Part shown: positions 38,242-49,100 of the stretch, piece by piece
How positions within the stretch are numbered: position 1 is the stretch's first letter
Layout: each line of letters opens with the position of its first letter
Source: Marinobacter salinexigens
Lineage (GTDB): Bacteria > Pseudomonadota > Gammaproteobacteria > Pseudomonadales > Oleiphilaceae
Assembly: GCF_008370345.1 (NCBI RefSeq)
Contig: NZ_VTUU01000001.1
Coordinates: 420,223-484,222, forward strand
Length of the DNA stretch: 64,000 nt
Direction of reading: 5' to 3'
Made by a program: the position numbers and the translations under genes
Notes under the pieces: generated by a model
The model's database searches: none
What the model saw: the letters and a program-made list of their open reading frames with translations, nothing else
Told to the model about the DNA's origin: nothing

Positions 38242-39431
38242 TGGCTCGATGGCTTGTGTTTGTTGTTGCGGTGCTGCTCCCGCTAAGCAGTCTCGCGGAT
38301 ATACCTCAAGAGGACACTCTGGCTGCTGGTGCTGTCGTCCAGCAACTGGTTGAGAGTGGGGATGCAGCTGCCGAAGACTATCACCTGAGCAACGGCCTGG
38401 ACACCATGGATACCTTCTCCAGCCTGTATTTCGATGTGTTCGAAGGGTCGGGTCTGGAAGTTGCTGTCGGGGTGAAGGATCCGGGGCTGAAAGCTCGTGT
38501 TGAGTCGATGTTCGGCGCTGTGATTGGTCTGGCGGGACAGGGGGCCGGGAAGCAGCAGTTAGCCGCAGCCTGGTCAGAGCTCCGTGACGTTCTGGAAAAC
38601 GAGGTAGGCCCGCTGTTCAGCAACGAAAAGGTCGGCTTCGGCGGGCTTGCCCTGCAGGCGTTCCTGATTCTGCTGCGGGAAGGGTTCGAGGCCATGCTGG
38701 TAATCATGGCGCTGGCGGCCTACCTGCGCAGGTCATCTGCGGATTCAGGTATGTTGGCGCTCTATACCGGTATCGCCCTGGCTCTGGTGGCCAGTGCGCT
38801 CACGGCATTCGGTATGAATATACTGTTTCAGGCCTCCGGCGTGGCTCGAGAAGCCCTGGAAGGGGTCACCATGCTCTGTGCATCTGTGGTGCTGCTTTAT
38901 GTCAGCCATTGGCTGCTCGCCAAACGCCAGGCAGAAAAGTGGCAGGCGTACATTCGCAGGAAAGTGGACGGTGCGTTGTCTGGCGGACAACGGTGGGCGC
39001 TCGGGCTGGCGGTGTTTCTGGCCGTATACCGCGAAGGGGCGGAAACCATTCTTTTCTATTACGCACTGGCCGGACAGTCCGGGCATCCTGTTGTGCCCAT
39101 GCTGCTCGGAAGTGGCGCAGCGGCAGCGGTTCTACTGGCAGCTTTCCTTGTGATGAGAGCCGCGTCCCTGAAACTACCGCTGCCCGTGTTTTTCAGCGTA
39201 ACGGCCGCGTTGCTGTTTTATCTCGCTTTCAACTTTGCCGGTACTGGAATCCTGGAACTTCAGGAAGCCGGCTGGGTGGGGATTACACCCATCACCGGAG
39301 CCCCCCGCCTGACATGGCTGGGTATTTACCCGACGCTGGAAACGCTATTGGCACAGGCTCTGGTTATGGTGCCCCTGGTACTGACCGCGGTATGGGCCTG
39401 GCACCGGCACCGTGCAATGACAACTATCTGA
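38241..39431 (+). CDS. FTR1-family iron permease
   Basis: A 396-residue high-affinity iron permease of the FTR1/EfeU family. A signal sequence and periplasmic helical domain (to about 130) precede seven membrane helices with the two REGxE-type motifs LREGFEAMLVI and YREGAETILF, which carry the iron-transport glutamates. Operon order polyferredoxin-small protein-FTR1-P19 matches FtrD/C/A systems. It overlaps the preceding gene by one base. Confidence 0.95.
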   Translation: MARWLVFVVAVLLPLSSLADIPQEDTLAAGAVVQQLVESGDAAAEDYHLSNGLDTMDTFSSLYFDVFEGSGLEVAVGVKDPGLKARVESMFGAVIGLAGQGAGKQQLAAAWSELRDVLENEVGPLFSNEKVGFGGLALQAFLILLREGFEAMLVIMALAAYLRRSSADSGMLALYTGIALALVASALTAFGMNILFQASGVAREALEGVTMLCASVVLLYVSHWLLAKRQAEKWQAYIRRKVDGALSGGQRWALGLAVFLAVYREGAETILFYYALAGQSGHPVVPMLLGSGAAAAVLLAAFLVMRAASLKLPLPVFFSVTAALLFYLAFNFAGTGILELQEAGWVGITPITGAPRLTWLGIYPTLETLLAQALVMVPLVLTAVWAWHRHRAMTTI

Positions 39432-39453
39432 AAACAGCAAAGACAGGAGTGAA

Positions 39454-39996
39454 ATGATGATGACGTATTCCCGCATTTTGGCTGCAGCCTGCCTCGCAGG
39501 AGGAAGTATGCTACTGGCAGGAAATTCCTTGGCCGGCGAGGTAATGATCGGCGAACCAGTTGAAATCAACGGTATGGAAATCGGTGCAGTTTACCTGCAA
39601 CCGGTGATGATGACCCCTGAACTCCCGGGGATGGGAAACAAGGATATTCATCTGGAGGCAGATGTTGCCGCAATGCCCGGTAACAACAGTGGCTTTGGCG
39701 CTGGTGCCTGGGTGCCTTACCTCGGAGTGACCTACACGCTCACCAAGGTGGATTCAGACTGGTCGTCCACTGGTGCCTTTATGCCCATGGTTGCATCGGA
39801 TGGCCCCCACTATGGCGCCAACATCAAGCTTGATGGCCCCGGGAAATACCACGTGGTCTACCATATTGATCCGCCTCCCTATCAGGGATTCTATCGCCAC
39901 AAGGATAAGGAAACCGGTGTTGGCAAATGGTGGGCTCCGTTCGATGTTGAGTGGGACTTTGCGTTCATTGGCACGGGTAAAAAGGGAGGGTACTGA
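39454..39996 (+). CDS. P19/FtrA-type periplasmic iron-transport protein
   Basis: A 180-residue secreted protein of the P19/Tpd family. A signal peptide ends near SLAGE. Conserved Met/His metal-site regions are IGAVYLQPVMM, DIHLEADVAA, MVASDGPHYGANI and KYHVVYHIDPP. Such proteins bind copper and iron and work with FTR1 permeases. GACAGGAGTGAA precedes the start. It is the last gene of the iron operon. Confidence 0.93.
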   Translation: MMMTYSRILAAACLAGGSMLLAGNSLAGEVMIGEPVEINGMEIGAVYLQPVMMTPELPGMGNKDIHLEADVAAMPGNNSGFGAGAWVPYLGVTYTLTKVDSDWSSTGAFMPMVASDGPHYGANIKLDGPGKYHVVYHIDPPPYQGFYRHKDKETGVGKWWAPFDVEWDFAFIGTGKKGGY

Positions 39997-40121
39997 CACG
40001 TTCCTGTGATCGTGCGGTTAAAAAAACGAAGCCCTTCGCTTAAAAGATGTATATAATATGACTTAATAAGGGTGGGGATGGTCTGGCCATCCCCTGGCGC
40101 TTGAATGGGGGCAAGGGTGAT

Positions 40122-40754
40122 ATGAGCCTGAATGCAGACGCATCACTTGGTTATGTCGAGGCGTTGCCCGAATTATCAGAGCCCCGGCCTGTTTTTGACA
40201 GCAAACGCGTTCCCGGTAATCCCGCAATCTGGGTGGGTATCTACTCTGAGCTGACGGAATTTGCCCTGTTCTTTGTGGTTTACTTCATCGCGCGCGCTCA
40301 TTATCCCGAGGAGTTCAGCTCCGGCCCTGCCAAGCTTCATACCCTGGCGGGCACAGCCAATACACTGGTTCTGATTACCAGTAGCTACTTTGTTGCAAGA
40401 GGCATTGTCGCGCTGAGGGCCGATCAACCTGTGAAGGCTGTGCGTTGGCTGTCAGCAACCGTTGCCTGCGGTGTTATCTACCTGCTGATCAAGTGCGGTG
40501 AGTATCTGTGGAATCAGCAGCACGGGATTCATACTAATAGCAGCAACTTTTTCGCGGTGTATTACTACACAACCTTCAACCACATGCTGCACATATTCTG
40601 GGGTGGCGGGGGCATTGTCTGGGCCATTTTCCGCATCCGCTCCGGAGGGTTCACCTCCGCCAACCACGACGGTCTGATCGCAGCAGCCTGCTATTGGCAC
40701 ATGATTGATCTGGCGTGGATTCTGATTTTCCCCTTGATGTATGTGCTCCGGTAA
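40122..40754 (+). CDS. Second NorE-like cytochrome oxidase subunit III family protein
   Basis: A 210-residue membrane protein paralogous to NorE (5909-6487). Segments GNPAIWVGIYSELTEFALFF, LAGTANTLVLITSSYFVARG and CYWHMIDLAWILIFPLMYVL correspond to NorE helices. ATG 40122 is chosen over a TTG at 40101. It is followed by a subunit IV/NorF-like gene, so this is a second norEF pair, away from norCB. Its partner enzyme is unknown. Confidence 0.88.
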   Translation: MSLNADASLGYVEALPELSEPRPVFDSKRVPGNPAIWVGIYSELTEFALFFVVYFIARAHYPEEFSSGPAKLHTLAGTANTLVLITSSYFVARGIVALRADQPVKAVRWLSATVACGVIYLLIKCGEYLWNQQHGIHTNSSNFFAVYYYTTFNHMLHIFWGGGGIVWAIFRIRSGGFTSANHDGLIAAACYWHMIDLAWILIFPLMYVLR

Positions 40755-40781
40755 ACCGGAGCAAGCGAAGGAGGGCATGGG

Positions 40782-41099
40782 ATGAACCTGACCGATAACA
40801 GCCTGTCCGCCCGGTCATCGGGCAAGAATCTGGATCGTCACTGGATGATTCTGGTTGGGCTAACGCTACTTAGCGCAGTGATTGCCGAGGGGGCTGAGCC
40901 CAGCCTGCTGATTACGCTGGTTATTTCCTCTGTGATCGTGATCAAGGCGCGGATGATCATCGTGCACTTCATGGAGCTGAAAGGTGCCTCTCCCTATATC
41001 TACTACCTGATAACGGCCTATTTTTATGTGTTTTCGATACTGGCCATACTGGTCTGGCTCTTCCCGGAGCCTCTGGCAAGTTTAACCACGATTCGGTGA
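40782..41099 (+). CDS. Second NorF-like (cytochrome oxidase subunit IV family) protein
   Basis: A 105-residue membrane protein with three hydrophobic segments and the family motif VIKARMIIVHFMELKGA, parallel to VDHFMEMRKAP of NorF at 5657-5896. It follows the NorE-like gene by 27 bp with GAAGGAGG upstream. It is longer at the N terminus than the first NorF. Confidence 0.85.
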   Translation: MNLTDNSLSARSSGKNLDRHWMILVGLTLLSAVIAEGAEPSLLITLVISSVIVIKARMIIVHFMELKGASPYIYYLITAYFYVFSILAILVWLFPEPLASLTTIR

Positions 41100-41109
41100 G
41101 GAGGTTGCA

Positions 41110-41298
41110 ATGACATGCGATAAACCGGAGCAGATCAGAGACGATATCTGGAATCAGCATCTGAGATGGCTGGACCTCATCAGTGATGAGTGCCGCTCCA
41201 ATCAACAGAAAGACCGGAGCCGCCAACGGCAGCAGACCGCTGATACCAGACAGGGGCCGGAAAGCTCTGCAAAACCACCGGTCACGTCATCGCGGTGA
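41110..41298 (+). CDS. Possible small protein after the second norEF pair
   Basis: A 62-residue reading frame with a strong ribosome binding site (GAGGAGG) 10 bp after the NorF-like stop. The product is hydrophilic, with a Trp- and Asp-rich start (DDIWNQHLRWLDLISDECR) and a Gln/Arg-rich tail. A hairpin (CCGGTCAC/GTGACCGG, 41278-41302) covers its stop. No family recognised. It could be a genuine short protein or chance coding. Confidence 0.45.
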   Translation: MTCDKPEQIRDDIWNQHLRWLDLISDECRSNQQKDRSRQRQQTADTRQGPESSAKPPVTSSR

Positions 41299-41355
41299 CC
41301 GGCGTCTCGATTGGGATGGATGTGGGGTTTCAGCGGTTTTTTTGAGCTCTGGTTC

Positions 41356-41934
41356 TCATGGCAGCAGTATGGCCCTGAGACTGACACTCCACTCCAGGCC
41401 GTCCAGCAGATTTTTCAGGGCAAGCCCCAGTTCGGTATCGCCTTCAATGACCAGTCGCCGTTGAAAGAACAACTGATCCGGGTCCTGGCGTCTTTCTGCC
41501 AGGGTACGGAAAGCTGCCAGCGATCCACGGATGGTGGCTTCGCCTGGTCCATCAACCACCCGCAGCCGGCCGGCCCAGAATCCAAGGGTAATGCCTGGAT
41601 GCCCGCCGTTCAGTTCCAGCCGGATCCGGCGACCTTCGAAGTCGTCAAACTCGCCATCCGCCATGGCCTGAGCAAACAGGCGATTCAGTGGAGATTCTGC
41701 CGCGAGTTGCTTGATGGGCATCGGCACCTGGCTGTCGAGCATGCCGAACGCCGGAGCTGGCGAGGGCAGGTATTCCCGGAGGACGCTGAACGACTGGGTA
41801 AACAGGCCATTGTCCGCAAGTCGATCACGCAGTCCGGTGAGGCGTTCAACGCCAGGGAAGGCCTTGATTGCTGTGAGGGTGGATAGAGCCGGAAGTGGCG
41901 AAGGCAGTGGCAGTTTCGGGAATATGGAAAGCAT
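41356..41934 (-). CDS. ubiT: UbiT, SCP2-domain accessory of anaerobic ubiquinone synthesis
   Basis: A 192-residue protein with an SCP2 lipid-binding domain (PLNRLFAQAMADGEFDDFEGRRIRLEL, WAGRLRVVDGPGEATIRG). UbiT binds quinone precursors and works with UbiU and UbiV, encoded at 34333-36230, in oxygen-independent ubiquinone synthesis. The last segment (DTELGLALKNLLDGLEW) is typical of the family. It lies downstream of narXL on the same strand and may be co-transcribed. GGAGT precedes the ATG. Confidence 0.92.
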   Translation of the reverse strand: MLSIFPKLPLPSPLPALSTLTAIKAFPGVERLTGLRDRLADNGLFTQSFSVLREYLPSPAPAFGMLDSQVPMPIKQLAAESPLNRLFAQAMADGEFDDFEGRRIRLELNGGHPGITLGFWAGRLRVVDGPGEATIRGSLAAFRTLAERRQDPDQLFFQRRLVIEGDTELGLALKNLLDGLEWSVSLRAILLP

Positions 41935-42024
41935 GGGTACTCCGGGCAGAAAGGGGTCTGCCCAGAATAACGGATTGAGTGTTTAACCGATTTGATTTAA
42001 CTCAGGTGTTCCGGGTGCCCGGCC

Positions 42025-42684
42025 TCACCCCTTGTGCAGCCCTTCCTCCACTGCCCATACCGCAACTTCCACCCGGGAGCGGAGATTGAGCTTTTTCAGC
42101 AGATGCTTCACATGCACTTTCACTGTGCCGTCGCTGATGTCCAGCTTGCGACCGATCATTTTGTTGGAGAGTCCCTCTGCGATCAGGCGGAGAATGTCCT
42201 TTTCCCTCGGCGTGAGGCTGTCGTAGTCCGGGCGTGACGTTTGCTGTGGTTTGTTGGAGCGAAGGGCTTCGGCCAGCAGCGTTGTCAGGCGGTCACTGAT
42301 CACCATTTTTCCGACGGCAGCCTGGTGCAGCTGGCTGATCATTTCCTCAGGCTCCATATCTTTCAGAAGGTAGCCGTCTGCGCCTGCCCGCAACGCGGAG
42401 ACAACATCGTCTTCCTGGTCGGAAACTGTAAACATCACGATCCGGGAGCTGATGTTCTGATCACGAAGCTTTCTCAGTGCCTCGATACCGTCCATTTCCG
42501 GCATGTTCAGATCCATCAGGATCAGGTCGGGCTCCAGTTCGGTCGCCAGTCGAATGCCGTCGGCCGCATTGCTGGCCTCGCCAATGACCTCGATATCGTC
42601 TTCCATATCCACCAGCTGCTTGATGCCCTGGCGTAGCAGAGGGTGGTCGTCGATCAGCAAAATACTTGCGGGTGATTCAGACAT
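42025..42684 (-). CDS. narL: Nitrate/nitrite response regulator NarL
   Basis: A 219-residue NarL/FixJ-type regulator. The receiver has DDHPLLRQG, phospho-Asp in [13 protein letters not shown], and Lys in [11 protein letters not shown]. The C-terminal helix-turn-helix is [44 protein letters not shown]. It lies 20 bp after narX and before ubiT. The operator heptamers and 7-2-7 dyads noted near narG, nirS, norC, nosR and the chemoreceptor are its predicted targets. Confidence 0.96.
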   Translation of the reverse strand: MSESPASILLIDDHPLLRQGIKQLVDMEDDIEVIGEASNAADGIRLATELEPDLILMDLNMPEMDGIEALRKLRDQNISSRIVMFTVSDQEDDVVSALRAGADGYLLKDMEPEEMISQLHQAAVGKMVISDRLTTLLAEALRSNKPQQTSRPDYDSLTPREKDILRLIAEGLSNKMIGRKLDISDGTVKVHVKHLLKKLNLRSRVEVAVWAVEEGLHKG

Positions 42685-42704
42685 GTTTTTTCTCTTGTTG
42701 GTAG

Positions 42705-44564
42705 TCAGGCGCTGGATACTTCTGTCGGGATCAGGTTACGACTCTTTGGAACAAATGTTAACGCGACTTCGACGCCGCCTTCATCCCGGTTTTCCACGTT
42801 AATTTTGCCGCCCAGGGTGCGGGCCCGGTCCTGCATGATAATCATGCCGTAGTGGTTCACCGGCTGGTCGCCGCCAGGCAGTCCTTTACCGTTGTCCCGG
42901 ATGCGTACCTGAACCTGGGGCGACTCAAAATGCACATCCACGGAAATTTCCGTGGCGTCTGCATGCTTGACTGCGTTAGCCAGACCCTCGCGCACGATCT
43001 GCAGGGTATGGATTTCCTCATTGGGCGACAGGGTCTGAGGAGGAAGATCATACGACAGGTGCACCGGTTTGCCGAGGCGTTCGGAGAACTCTTCGACAGT
43101 TTTGCGAAGTGCGGTTGAAAGATCGGGGGTATCCAGCTTCAGCCGGAAGGTTGCCAGCAACTCCCTGAGTTGGCGGTAGGCACTGTTAAGGCCGGTACTG
43201 AGTTCGTCGAGGATAGAATCGTGTGCGGTTTTCTGTTCACCGTCGATATTCAGACGCCGTAACCGGGCTACCTGCATCTTCAGATACGATAGTGATTGGG
43301 CCAGGGAATCATGGAGCTCCCTCGCGATTACGGTACGTTCTTCCGCCAGGGTGATCTGCTGTTCCTCTGTTATCTGCCGCTCCAGGAAGATGGCCGTGGC
43401 CAGCTGGTCGCTGAGGGTTTCCAGCAGTCGCCGTGCGGTTTCAGACAAGTCCTGGTCTGCCGGATACCAGACTTCCAGCGTACCGAGTAACAGACCCGGG
43501 GTACGAATCGGCAGTAGCAAGCGTCGGCCGTCATTGTTCTCGCTTGGCAAGTCGTCGAAGGTTTCCGGAGTGATCAGGCAGGCATTGCAATGATGATCCC
43601 GGCAGTAGAACGGACGCTTTTTGGTGGCGGTGGTCACCGCCTTTACCGGCTCGGATGAGTTGCGGTCGTGCAGGTACAGGTGAATGGGCCCGATGCCAAG
43701 GAGGGTTTCCAGTTCCTGGAGCATCGGAACAGCGCCACTGCACAGGTCGTGATTGGCAAACAGGTTACGGCTGGCCGAGTGCAGCAACTGCAATGCCGAA
43801 TGGCTTTTTTCAAGCTCTTCGGTTTTGATGCGGGCGCGTTCTTCCAGTTCGTAGTAGGTGAGTGCCAGTTCGCTGGTCATCTGGTCGAAGGCATGTCCGA
43901 GCTGTGCCAGTTCATCTGATCCCTGCATGTTGGCTTTTCGGGAAAAGTCCTGCTCCCCGACAGCTCCGGCAATCTCTACAAGTTTATGCAGCGGGCGCAG
44001 GATACGCTTTTTCAGATCCAGGAACAGGGCAAAAATAATCAAAACCGAGAAAATGAGACTGATGACCTGGATCAGGTGGAGCAGATCAATGCGGGCTTCT
44101 GTGCGCTGCTCCAGCATGGATACGAACTGATCAACCTTGTCGACGTAGTGCTCGGTGGTGGTGAAGGTTTGTTGCGCAATGGGCGTGCCATGGGCGTGCT
44201 GCTCCAGCGCCGGTCGTAGTTGTGTTCTCCAGTCGTCGAGGATGCGCTGATATTGGATGGCCAGAGGGTGGTCTGCGGATCTTGGAATGGCCTTGGTCGT
44301 ACTTACATCAATCAGGCGGGCTTCGTACCTGTCTAGTTTCTGTTGCTGAGAGCCCTCGGGTAACCCACTTTCCTTCAGGCCAGCAGAATCTGCCAGCAGT
44401 TGGAATGCTCCCATCCGCAGTGCTCCGGCAAGGTTGATAGCCGTGGCATTACCTTCAATGCTGCGGGACACCACGAGGGTTGCTGCCATGCTGACCATGG
44501 ATGTCAGTACCACCGCGCCAACAACCACGGCGATCCTGTTTACAAGAGGGCTACGATGTTTCAT
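42705..44564 (-). CDS. narX: Nitrate/nitrite sensor kinase NarX
   Basis: A 619-residue HPK7-type kinase. Transmembrane segments at about 9-30 and 160-183 flank a periplasmic four-helix sensor with a P-box-like start ([17 protein letters not shown]). A HAMP domain, a GAF-like middle with Cys residues ([13 protein letters not shown]), the H-box [19 protein letters not shown] and an ATPase domain follow. It senses nitrate and phosphorylates NarL. Divergent from narK. Confidence 0.95.
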   Translation of the reverse strand: MKHRSPLVNRIAVVVGAVVLTSMVSMAATLVVSRSIEGNATAINLAGALRMGAFQLLADSAGLKESGLPEGSQQQKLDRYEARLIDVSTTKAIPRSADHPLAIQYQRILDDWRTQLRPALEQHAHGTPIAQQTFTTTEHYVDKVDQFVSMLEQRTEARIDLLHLIQVISLIFSVLIIFALFLDLKKRILRPLHKLVEIAGAVGEQDFSRKANMQGSDELAQLGHAFDQMTSELALTYYELEERARIKTEELEKSHSALQLLHSASRNLFANHDLCSGAVPMLQELETLLGIGPIHLYLHDRNSSEPVKAVTTATKKRPFYCRDHHCNACLITPETFDDLPSENNDGRRLLLPIRTPGLLLGTLEVWYPADQDLSETARRLLETLSDQLATAIFLERQITEEQQITLAEERTVIARELHDSLAQSLSYLKMQVARLRRLNIDGEQKTAHDSILDELSTGLNSAYRQLRELLATFRLKLDTPDLSTALRKTVEEFSERLGKPVHLSYDLPPQTLSPNEEIHTLQIVREGLANAVKHADATEISVDVHFESPQVQVRIRDNGKGLPGGDQPVNHYGMIIMQDRARTLGGKINVENRDEGGVEVALTFVPKSRNLIPTEVSSA

Positions 44565-44715
44565 GGGGCCTATTGTCTACAGACACCTCGCCGAGTTGGA
44601 TACCACCTTGAGGATAGCCAATTTACCCACAAAGTTGATCCCCCATCATAATCTTTGACCCCGTTCGTGGCAAAAGTCGACACTGAAAAATAGATATCAA
44701 AAGCGGGTTGGCCGG

Positions 44716-45984
44716 ATGAGGATTGATTCGGATCGTGAAGGCGACCGGCAGGCGTCACTGGCCGTTGTGTTGCCGCTGGCGGTTGCCGGCTTTATTGTTG
44801 CTGCAGGCTGCTGGACGCTGTTCGCTGTAGCTGGAGTACACTTGCGCGGCGAGCTTAGCCTGAGCAGCCTCCAGTTTGGCCTCTTACTGGCGATGCCGAT
44901 GGCGGGTAGCGCACTGCTAGCGATACCTTCGGGGTTGGCTGCCCAGAAGTTTGGCGCCCGAACTGTCATGCTGACCTGCCTGGCGGGACTGGCTGTTTGC
45001 ATGGTTATCCTGCTGACGACTGACACCTTCGCAGGTTATCTTGTCGCGGCCTCCGGTCTTGGGCTGGCCGGAGGCTTTTACACGGCGGGACTTCAGTTCG
45101 TTACGTCCCATTGCCGCCTGGCTCACCTTGGCCTGGTATTGGGCATGTTTGGCGCCGGGGTGACCGGTGCGGGTTTTAATTATTATCTGGTGCCGTTGTT
45201 CCACGAGGCGTTTTCCTGGCATGGGGTTCCGCTGGCCTACCTCATCGTTCTTCTCCTGTTGCTTGCCTTGTTGATGATGCTTACCGAAGAGGGTGATGCC
45301 GAAGCTGATCCTTCTGCCGAGATGTCCATTCCTGTCCTTGTGAGACGGTTACACGTGGCCCGCGCATGGCAACTGTGTGCGTTTTTCGGGGTGATTGCCG
45401 GCAGCTTTTTTGCCCTGGCACTTTGGTTGCCTGACTACTTTTCTTCTCAGTTCGATGTGGGCGTCGAGTCCGGCGCCCGACTGTCACAGTGGTTTGTGAT
45501 TCCTGGTGCCGTGGCGCAGGTACTGGGTGGCGGTTTATCGGATCGGTTCGGTAGTGCCCGGGTGGTGAGTCGCTCGCTGGTGGTTTGCCTGGTGGCCTTG
45601 TTTGTCCTCTCTTATCCTCCGATGACCCTGTTTGTTCAGGGTATTGATACCGTCATCGAGATCGAGTTTTCTCTTCCGTTGCTATTCGAGAGCGCGCTGA
45701 TTGTTATTCTGGGGGTAGCTCTGGGATGCTCCGTGGGTAGTCTGCAACGTCTGGTGATTGGGGAGCATCGTCCGATGGCAGCTTTTATCGCGGGGCTGTT
45801 GCTGGTGAGTGCGGGCTCTGTGGCGTTCGTACTGCCGGTGCTGTTTGGTGCCGCCAATCATTGGCTCGGCATCCGCAGTACAGTGTTCATGATTCTTTTC
45901 CTGTTGCTTGTCATCTGCCTGCTGATGTTCGCCCGGGATAACCGCCGCCTGGAGCGAGAGCAGTTTCTCCACCGGGGGATATGA
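44716..45984 (+). CDS. narK: NarK-type nitrate/nitrite MFS transporter
   Basis: A 422-residue major facilitator protein with twelve hydrophobic segments. The nitrate-transporter features LRGELSLSSLQFGLLLAMPM and GLVLGMFGAGVTGAGFNYYLVPLF are visible. Position directly before narGHJI fits NarK, which imports nitrate or exchanges it for nitrite. No FNR box of good quality was found in the 151-bp gap with narX. Confidence 0.92.
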   Translation: MRIDSDREGDRQASLAVVLPLAVAGFIVAAGCWTLFAVAGVHLRGELSLSSLQFGLLLAMPMAGSALLAIPSGLAAQKFGARTVMLTCLAGLAVCMVILLTTDTFAGYLVAASGLGLAGGFYTAGLQFVTSHCRLAHLGLVLGMFGAGVTGAGFNYYLVPLFHEAFSWHGVPLAYLIVLLLLLALLMMLTEEGDAEADPSAEMSIPVLVRRLHVARAWQLCAFFGVIAGSFFALALWLPDYFSSQFDVGVESGARLSQWFVIPGAVAQVLGGGLSDRFGSARVVSRSLVVCLVALFVLSYPPMTLFVQGIDTVIEIEFSLPLLFESALIVILGVALGCSVGSLQRLVIGEHRPMAAFIAGLLLVSAGSVAFVLPVLFGAANHWLGIRSTVFMILFLLLVICLLMFARDNRRLEREQFLHRGI

Positions 45985-45989
45985 CGCTC

Positions 45990-46005
45990 TACCCCGGGGT
46001 GGGTA
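45990..46005. promoter_or_regulatory. NarL-like 7-2-7 dyad before narG
   Basis: TACCCCG-GG-GTGGGTA, 12 of 14 positions of the NarL dyad, inside the larger palindrome CTCTACCC-N6-GGGTAGAG (45987-46008). It lies between narK and narG, about 109 bp before the narG start. Confidence 0.5.
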
Positions 46006-46113
46006 GAGGGCGGGTATCTGGTAGTAACCACGCAGATTTCAGGGTTTTCATCCCACACAATGGTCTCAACTCGGAATAACGATCCGGTACACGGGTTGAC
46101 GGAGAGAGAGACC

Positions 46114-49100
46114 ATGAGTCATTTAATCGACAAGCTGAATTACTTCAGGAAGAAGCGTGAGCCATTCTCCAATGGCCATGGCGAGACCCACGATGTTAGT
46201 CGCGAATGGGAAAACGGTTATCGCCAGCGCTGGCAGCACGACAAGATTGTGCGCTCCACCCATGGTGTGAACTGTACTGGTTCGTGTAGCTGGAAAATCT
46301 ACGTCAAGAATGGTCTGGTTACCTGGGAAACCCAGCAAACTGACTATCCCCGCACCCGGCCGGATCTGCCTAACCATGAACCTCGCGGTTGCCCCCGCGG
46401 TGCCAGTTACTCCTGGTACATGTACAGTGCCAACCGCCTCAAATATCCCCTGATGCGCAAGAGCCTGATCAAGCTATGGCGGGCGGCCAAAGTTCAGCAC
46501 AATGATCCGGTAGAGGCCTGGGCATCCATTGTTGAGGATCCAAAGAAAACCGCTGAGTACAAGCCGAGGCGTGGCATGGGCGGCTTTGTTCGTTCCAGCT
46601 GGGACGAAGTCAACGAGCTGATCGGTGCAGCGAACGTATACACCGCCAAAGAAGTGGGCCCAGACCGCATTATCGGGTTCTCTCCGATTCCGGCCATGTC
46701 CATGGTGTCCTATGCTTCCGGTGCCCGTTACCTGTCGCTGATCGGTGGCGCCTGCCTGAGTTTCTACGACTGGTACTGTGATCTGCCGCCGTCCTCTCCC
46801 CAGACCTGGGGTGAGCAGACAGACGTTCCGGAGTCTGCGGACTGGTATAACTCCGGCTATATCATCGCCTGGGGCTCCAACGTGCCCCAGACCCGCACCC
46901 CGGACGCCCACTTCTTCACGGAAGTTCGTTACAAGGGCACCAAGACCGTTGCCATTACTCCGGACTATGCCGAAGTTTCCAAGCTGTCCGACGAATGGCT
47001 GAACCCCAAGCAGGGTACTGACGCCGCACTGGGTATGGCCATGGGCCACGTGATTCTGAAAGAGTTTCACGTAGATCAGCCCAGCGAGTACTTCACAGAC
47101 TATGTGCGCCGCTACACCGACATGCCTTATCTGGTCATGCTGGATGAAAAGGATGGCCGTTATGTTCCGGGCCGATTCCTGCGTGCCAGTGATCTGGTGG
47201 ATGGGCTGGGTGAAGAAAACAATCCTGAATGGAAAACCGTCGCCATCAATGAGGATACCGGCGATCTGACCGCGCCGAACGGCTCTATCGGCTACCGTTG
47301 GGGTGAAAAAGGCAAGTGGAACCTCAAACAGACAGCGAAGGGAGACGACGTCAACTTGCAGCTGTCGCTGGTAGAAAATCACGATGAGGTTGTCGATGTT
47401 GCCTTCCCGTATTTTGGCGGCATCGAGCATGACCACTTCAAGCACGTTGAGATCAATGAGGTACTCAAGCACAAGCTGGGTGCCCGTAAAGTGCAGCTGG
47501 CGGATGGCTCGGAAGCCAGAGTGGTCACGGTCTACGACCTGATGGTCGCCAACTACGGCATCAGCCGTGGACTTGGAGAGGATGACGGTGCGACATCCTA
47601 CGATGAAGTCAAACCCTACACTCCGGCGTGGCAGGAGAAGATCACCGGTGTTCCCGCCGAGAAGGTGATCCGAATCGCCCGCGAATTTGCCCAGAACGCG
47701 GACCAGACCAAGGGACGCTCCATGGTGATCGTGGGTGCCGGTATGAACCACTGGTACCACATGGACATGAACTACCGCAGCCTGATCAACATGCTGATCA
47801 TGTGCGGTTGTATCGGCCAGAGTGGCGGCGGTTGGAGCCACTACGTTGGCCAGGAAAAACTGCGCCCTCAGACCGGCTGGCAGCCGCTGGCCTTCGGTCT
47901 GGACTGGCAGCGTCCGCCCCGCCATATGAACGGTACCTCCTTCTTCTATAACCACGCCAGCCAGTGGCGTTATGAGAAGCTGGATGTGGAAGAAATTCTG
48001 TCTCCGCTGGCGGATAAATCCAGGTTCGGCGGCAGTCTGATCGACTACAACGTGCGTGCCGAGCGAATGGGTTGGTTGCCGTCTGCGCCTCAGCTCAACC
48101 GCAACCCGCTGACCATTGCTGCCGAGGCTGAAAAGGCCGGTATGGAAGTGCCGGACTACGTCGCCAAGTCCCTGAAAGAGGGTTCCCTGGCCTTTGCCGC
48201 TGAAAGCCCGGATGCCAAGGAAAACCACCCCCGTAACATGTTTATCTGGCGTTCCAACCTGCTGGGATCATCCGGTAAGGGGCACGAGTACATGCTCAAG
48301 TACCTGCTGGGCACCAGGAACGGCCTGCAGGGCAAGGACCTGGGCGAAGAGGGCGGCGCTAAACCGCAGGAAGTGACCTGGCAGGACCAGGGTGCGGAAG
48401 GCAAGCTCGACCTGCTGGTGACTCTGGACTTCCGCATGTCCACTACCTGCCTGTATTCCGACATCGTTCTGCCGACCGCCACCTGGTACGAGAAGAACGA
48501 TCTGAATACATCCGACATGCACCCGTTCATTCACCCGCTGACCGCGGCTACTGATCCAGCCTGGGAAGCGCGCAGTGACTGGGAAATCTACAAGGGCATT
48601 GCCAAGTCCTTCTCTGAGGCGGCGAAAGGTCATCTGGGCGTCGAGAAAGACGTCGTCACCCTGCCACTGCTGCACGACGCGCCAGCGGAACTGGGGCAGC
48701 CATTCGACGTTAAGGACTGGAAGAAAGGCGAGTGCGATCTGATTCCGGGCAAAACCGCACCCAATTTCATCACCGTTGAGCGGGATTACCCGAACACCTA
48801 CGCCCGTTTCACCTCACTTGGTCCGTTGCTGGACAAGCTGGGTAATGGTGGCAAGGGCATCAACTGGAATACCGAGAAAGAAGTCAATTTCCTCAAGGAA
48901 CTGAATTACACCCACATCGAGGGTGCCAATGCCGGTCGCCCGAAGATCGAAACCGCGATTGATGCGGCGGAAGTCATCCTGACTCTGGCCCCGGAAACCA
49001 ACGGTCAGGTGGCGGTGAAGGCCTGGAAAGCGCTCTCTGAATTTACCGGCCTGGACCACACCCATCTGGCGACCAACAAGGAAGAAGAAAAAATCCGCTT

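Noticed and set aside
40020-40038. Hairpin CGAAG-CC-CTTCG with a T-tract on the minus strand
   Set aside because: No minus-strand gene ends here, so a terminator role has no clear purpose. It may still be chance symmetry.
44635-44649. TTGATCCCCCATCA as an FNR box between narX and narK
   Set aside because: The half-sites are 5 bp apart and not 4, so the right half does not fit FNR spacing.
46474-48228. Long minus-strand reading frame (584 codons) opposite narG
   Set aside because: Codon-bias shadow of narG; no recognisable domain or ribosome binding site.
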